Assembly (NCBI GenBank): GCA_963753245.1
Contig: CAVWBK010000005.1
Span: forward strand, 62,001-126,000
Source of the DNA: VRUE01 sp963753245
GTDB lineage: Bacteria; Actinomycetota; Thermoleophilia; Solirubrobacterales; 70-9
DNA length: 64,000 nt
Direction: 5' to 3'
Both the position numbers and the translations under genes were made by a program. The notes under the pieces are model-generated. The model had not been told where the DNA came from. It made no database searches and saw only the letters and a program-made list of their open reading frames with translations. Each line of letters starts with the position of its first letter. Position 1 is the stretch's first letter. Positions 61,065-64,000 of the stretch are shown piece after piece.

Positions 61065-61775
61065 TCAGCCGCCTTCGACTTCGGTCGCGCTCGCCAGCGT
61101 TGACACCGGTGCGGCGTCAAATGCGGCGACGAGCTGGAACTGAGCGATGAAGTTCCGGGTCTGGCAGTTGGCGGACTCTTCGCCGCCTTCGCCGCCTTCG
61201 CCGCTAGAGGATCCGCCTTCGCCTTCGGGAAGGTTTGAGTACTGCATCGCGACCCGGGTCACGCCTTCGATGTCCTTGAGCGCGGTGACGAAACCGGCGA
61301 CGGCGTCCTGGCCGCTCGCGCAGCCGACGATCTCGAGGGCTGGGCCGGGCACCGAGGCGCGCAGCCCGACGCCGGCGGAGCCATTGACCGAGACTTCCGG
61401 AGTGACGCTGCCGCTTAGGTTCGTCAGCCAGACGTCGTGGGGAAGGATCAGGGAGACTTCGCGCAGGACGCGTTCCCAGTCAAAGCGGCTCTCGGCCAGG
61501 CCGGTCACCGTTTCGACTCTCTCTTGGTGGACTTCACGAAGCTGGGTGTAGGCCGCGAGCTGGGAGACCCGCGCTTCGACGCTGGCGATTTCAGCGCTCA
61601 GTTCGCTCGCTTCGGCCTTGCTCGCCGAGATCTGGTTGTTGGTGGTGACCAGCAGCGTGACGCCGGCAAGCAGCACGACAAGGGCGCCGACCAGAATGTA
61701 GGCGAGCGGTCCGCCACGTGCGGCGCTGGCGGAGCCGCGGCGGTCGTTCTCGGGGATTAGGTTTACCGGTCTCAT
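61065..61775 (-). CDS. pilN: type IV pilus alignment protein PilN
   Basis: The 236-residue protein starts MRPVNLIPENDRRGSA, containing the NLIP motif through which PilN binds PilM. One membrane helix (LAYILVGALVVLLAGVTLLV, about 24-43), a coiled coil (KAEASELSAEIASVEARVSQ) and a periplasm-side domain (LREVSLILPHDVWLTNLSGS onward) follow. A Gly/Ser/Glu-rich insertion (EGGSSSGEGGEGGEES) lies near residue 195. It sits between pilM and pilO with 1-3 bp spacing. Confidence 0.92.
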   Translation of the reverse strand: MRPVNLIPENDRRGSASAARGGPLAYILVGALVVLLAGVTLLVTTNNQISASKAEASELSAEIASVEARVSQLAAYTQLREVHQERVETVTGLAESRFDWERVLREVSLILPHDVWLTNLSGSVTPEVSVNGSAGVGLRASVPGPALEIVGCASGQDAVAGFVTALKDIEGVTRVAMQYSNLPEGEGGSSSGEGGEGGEESANCQTRNFIAQFQLVAAFDAAPVSTLASATEVEGG

Positions 61776-61778
61776 CGT

Positions 61779-62864
61779 CTAGCTTTCGAGCGCGAGGCCG
61801 TAGGAGAGCGTGAGGCGAGCCGCAGTGTGGGGATCGAAGTCGGCGAGGGCCTCGGGTCGGCCGATCTCACAGGGCAGGCCGAGGGAGCTCTCGATCCGCT
61901 CGGGCAGACCGCTGATCGCGCTTCCGGGGCCGGAGAGAACCACTTGGTTGACCGCCACTGCCCCGGCCTGGGCGCCGTAGTAGTCCAGCGAAAGGCGAAG
62001 CTCGTCCTGGAGGTTTGAGGCACCGGCTTCCAGCGCCGCGCGAGCGGCGCTGATCGCGCCCGGGTCGCCGGCGATCGACTCAAGCGGCTGCGAGAGGCCA
62101 ACGTGCTCGAGCCACATCTGGGAGTGTTCCTGGGTCAGGCCGGCGGTTTTGGAGAGCTGATCGGCGATCGACTCCAGACCGGCCGGGGCGACCCTCGTGA
62201 AGAGGCAGGCGCGACCCTTTGCGACCGCCAGGTTGCTGGTGTCGCCGATGTTGCAGTAGAGGGTCGCGCTCGGTGCTTGCTCGGATGTCTCGGGAGCCGC
62301 GGCGCCGGCCAGTGCGCGGATCATTCCGAAAGAGGAGAGGTCAACGCCGACCGGCCGCAAGCCGGCCTTGCGCAACGGGGCGAGGCAGGCCCCGATCATG
62401 TCCCGGCGAGCCGCGACGACGACGACGTCGATCTTGGGCCCGGCGTCTTGGTCCTCCTCGGCGCCTGGCACCGCAGCGGCACCACCCACCACGCGGTGGT
62501 CGAGAATCGCCTGATCGAGGGGCATCGGGATTTGCTCCTGCGCTTGGAAGCGGATCGCCGCATCGAGCTCCTTTGGATCCTCGATCGCGGGCAGGCGCAG
62601 GGTTCGCACGACGACGCGTTGGTTGGCGATGCCAAGCCGGACCCGCTTGGAGAGCTTGTTCTCGGCAAACAGTGACTTCAGCGCCGCCACCAGGGCGTCG
62701 CCGTCGCCGACCTCACCGTCGCTGAAAGCCTCAGGTGCGAGTGGGCCGATCGCGGCCGCGCTGACGCGCGCACTGCCGTTGGCCCGAACCTCGGTCGCGG
62801 CGATGCTGCCGGCCTCGATCTCGAGACCGACCAGTGATTTCTCTCTCTTGCGGGTGATCTGCAT
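61779..62864 (-). CDS. pilM: type IV pilus actin-like protein PilM
   Basis: The 361-residue cytoplasmic protein has the actin/FtsA-like ATPase fold of PilM. The first phosphate loop is LVGLEIEAGSIAATEVRANG. FQAQEQIPMPLDQAILDHRV is the family hallmark. RKAGLRPVGVDLSSFGMIRA and ATLYCNIGDTSNLAVAKGRA follow, then VVLSGPGSAISGLPERIESS. It binds the PilN N-terminus and links the cytoplasmic motor to the alignment complex. ATG 62864. Confidence 0.92.
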   Translation of the reverse strand: MQITRKREKSLVGLEIEAGSIAATEVRANGSARVSAAAIGPLAPEAFSDGEVGDGDALVAALKSLFAENKLSKRVRLGIANQRVVVRTLRLPAIEDPKELDAAIRFQAQEQIPMPLDQAILDHRVVGGAAAVPGAEEDQDAGPKIDVVVVAARRDMIGACLAPLRKAGLRPVGVDLSSFGMIRALAGAAAPETSEQAPSATLYCNIGDTSNLAVAKGRACLFTRVAPAGLESIADQLSKTAGLTQEHSQMWLEHVGLSQPLESIAGDPGAISAARAALEAGASNLQDELRLSLDYYGAQAGAVAVNQVVLSGPGSAISGLPERIESSLGLPCEIGRPEALADFDPHTAARLTLSYGLALES

Positions 62865-62944
62865 AGCTGGACGGATGATCTATCGGCAGCAGGGGCCAAT
62901 AACTGGAGTCCGCAAGCCCTTTTTCAGAGCTGAAGGACGGTCTC

Positions 62945-62966
62945 CTGCAGCCTGGCCTGGCTGCAG
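62945..62966 (-). terminator. perfect 8-bp hairpin between minor pilin-like gene and pilM
   Basis: CTGCAGCC (62945-62952) and GGCTGCAG (62959-62966) with a six-base loop lie 2 bp after the stop of the upstream minus-strand gene. There is no T run. It may end or weaken transcription between that gene and pilM. Confidence 0.45.
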
Positions 62967-62968
62967 GC

Positions 62969-64000
62969 TCAGCCGGTGGTCTCGCGCCCGATGATCCAGG
63001 CGGAGCCGGTGGGTTCGATGAAGCTCGGGGGCTCGAGGTAGCGCAGCCGGTCGTCGTATTTGTAGTTCTTGAGGTAGCCGGTGCCGTTGCCACCTGAGGT
63101 GCCGACCGGCCCCCTGAACTTCTGCCCGATCGCCCCTTCCAGGGTCAGCGTGCCCATCTGCGCACCGCAGTCGTAGTTATCGACGATGAAGGAGTGCTTG
63201 ATCGCCAGCACGGCGGCGTCGATCACCGGATTGGTCATCGAACCGGTGCCATTGGTGCCGTTGGAGCAGGGGTGGTAGACGCGGATGAAGTTGTTGGCGA
63301 TCAGGCCCAGCATTCCGGCGCCGCTCGCGGTCGTGCACGAGGCGCGACACAGGGAGCCGTCGATGATCACGTCGTTTTCGGCCGCGACCGTCAGCTGGCC
63401 GGTGTAGGTGCCGTGGATGTAGACGTTGCCGCAGCCCGCGGTCGCGTTTTCGTTATAGACGAGGTTGAAGGGCGAATAGACCGCCGAGCAGCTCGTGTTT
63501 GAGTCATAGACGACGCCGTTGGGCGGGATCGGCTTCGAGGTCGCACCGGCGCAGGTCGCCGAGGTCGCGCTCACTTTCATATTCGCGCCTTCGAGGCAGA
63601 TGTGATTCTGGCCTTTGAGCGAGTAACCGCTTTCGGCCAGGGTTTTGAGTTTGGAGTTTGTTTCCGGTGGCATCAGAATCGGCGCCGAGGTGATCCGGGT
63701 GCCGTTGAATTTAGGGGCGCTGCCGTTGCAGCTCGAGTACCAGCCCGGGCTTTTCGCCCCCGTCTCGATCAGGTCGGCCTGGCCTTCGCGACCGAAGACC
63801 GGGTTGCCGCAGATCGAGATCGCATCGTTGGTGTGCAGCGGGCCATTGATCGTGTCGCCGGTGACAAAGTTGATCTTGTTGCAGTATTCGTATTCGGTCT
63901 GGCCTCTGCCGTTCTTGTGGCCGGTGCCGGGGATCGGGTTTTCGTAACGCCCCTGTTCGTAGGTCAGTTCGCACTGCGAGTAGGCACCGGTCAGTTCAGG
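62969..64000 (-). CDS. minor-pilin-like secreted protein, 5' end outside window
   Basis: The frame is open from the window edge (64000) to the stop at 62969, giving at least 343 residues without the N-terminus. The visible part is Asn/Gly/Ser/Thr-rich with many cysteines (for example ISICGNPVFGREG, CNGSAPKFNGTRI and VDNYDCGAQMGTLTLEG). It also has IDGSLCRASCTTASGAGMLG, like parallel beta structure. Phrases such as GDTINGPLHTNDAISICGNP resemble PilX-like or DUF4900-type pilus proteins of single-membrane bacteria. It lies directly upstream of pilM on the same strand. The N-terminal prepilin motif that would settle this is not in the window. Confidence 0.7.
   Translation of the reverse strand, partial: PELTGAYSQCELTYEQGRYENPIPGTGHKNGRGQTEYEYCNKINFVTGDTINGPLHTNDAISICGNPVFGREGQADLIETGAKSPGWYSSCNGSAPKFNGTRITSAPILMPPETNSKLKTLAESGYSLKGQNHICLEGANMKVSATSATCAGATSKPIPPNGVVYDSNTSCSAVYSPFNLVYNENATAGCGNVYIHGTYTGQLTVAAENDVIIDGSLCRASCTTASGAGMLGLIANNFIRVYHPCSNGTNGTGSMTNPVIDAAVLAIKHSFIVDNYDCGAQMGTLTLEGAIGQKFRGPVGTSGGNGTGYLKNYKYDDRLRYLEPPSFIEPTGSAWIIGRETTG

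Overview
The window is high-GC DNA with strong G/C preference at third codon positions. The gene content suggests an actinobacterium: two F420-type flavin oxidoreductases, ergothioneine genes, a class II fructose bisphosphatase, a primary sigma factor, and a complete type IV pilus locus of the kind found in Thermoleophilia (Solirubrobacter/Conexibacter-like). The class assignment is inference, because no rRNA, tRNA or strong taxonomic marker lies in the window. No CRISPR array was seen.

Region 1 (about 1-9,515) looks like an accessory island with broken edges. It opens with a heavily decayed minus-strand gene built of delta-60-type repeats (133-1408). Next come a small serine recombinase with repeats upstream, two membrane proteins (one with a DUF3761-like tail), an HNH-like zinc protein and a membrane-anchored coiled-coil protein. 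A repeat-rich noncoding stretch with inverted repeats and TTTCCAC motifs follows, then a RepA-like AAA ATPase, a ribbon-helix-helix protein, an Api92/DUF1281-like protein and a divergent XRE regulator. The right edge carries a glyoxalase gene with a one-base frameshift and a multicopper oxidase that has lost its 5' part.

Region 2 (about 9.5-32 kb) is mostly housekeeping. It holds a SPOUT methyltransferase, a cupredoxin, an NlpC/P60 hydrolase, and acetate uptake plus activation (satP-acs). It also holds a cation channel with an abnormal selectivity filter, an ABC-2 exporter facing a marR-MFS operon, and a betaine/choline-type ABC importer. That importer may be co-transcribed with an ArsP-like permease and an MTA phosphorylase-deaminase pair. 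The rest comprises an HD hydrolase, an MBL hydrolase with a PAS protein, and an ECF sigma/anti-sigma/lipoprotein operon.

Region 3 (32-47.2 kb) is metabolic: a thiolase, a crotonase-hotdog fusion, a CtpE-like P-type ATPase, the three-subunit proton-translocating transhydrogenase (pntAA-pntAB-pntB), a short-chain dehydrogenase, egtB-egtD, two luciferase-like oxidoreductases, glpX and a BrkB-family membrane protein.

Region 4 (47.2-64 kb) starts with the primary sigma factor, which has a promoter followed by an intrinsic terminator in its upstream region. Next is a type IV pilus locus: pilT - unknown anchored protein - pilB - pilT - pilC - pilA - secreted Ig-like protein - decayed secreted gene - pilD. 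A convergent operon on the minus strand holds a minor-pilin-like gene, pilM, pilN, pilO and a PilP-position protein. Together these supply extension and retraction motors, the platform, the pilin, the processing enzyme and the alignment complex, but no secretin, as expected for a single-membrane cell.
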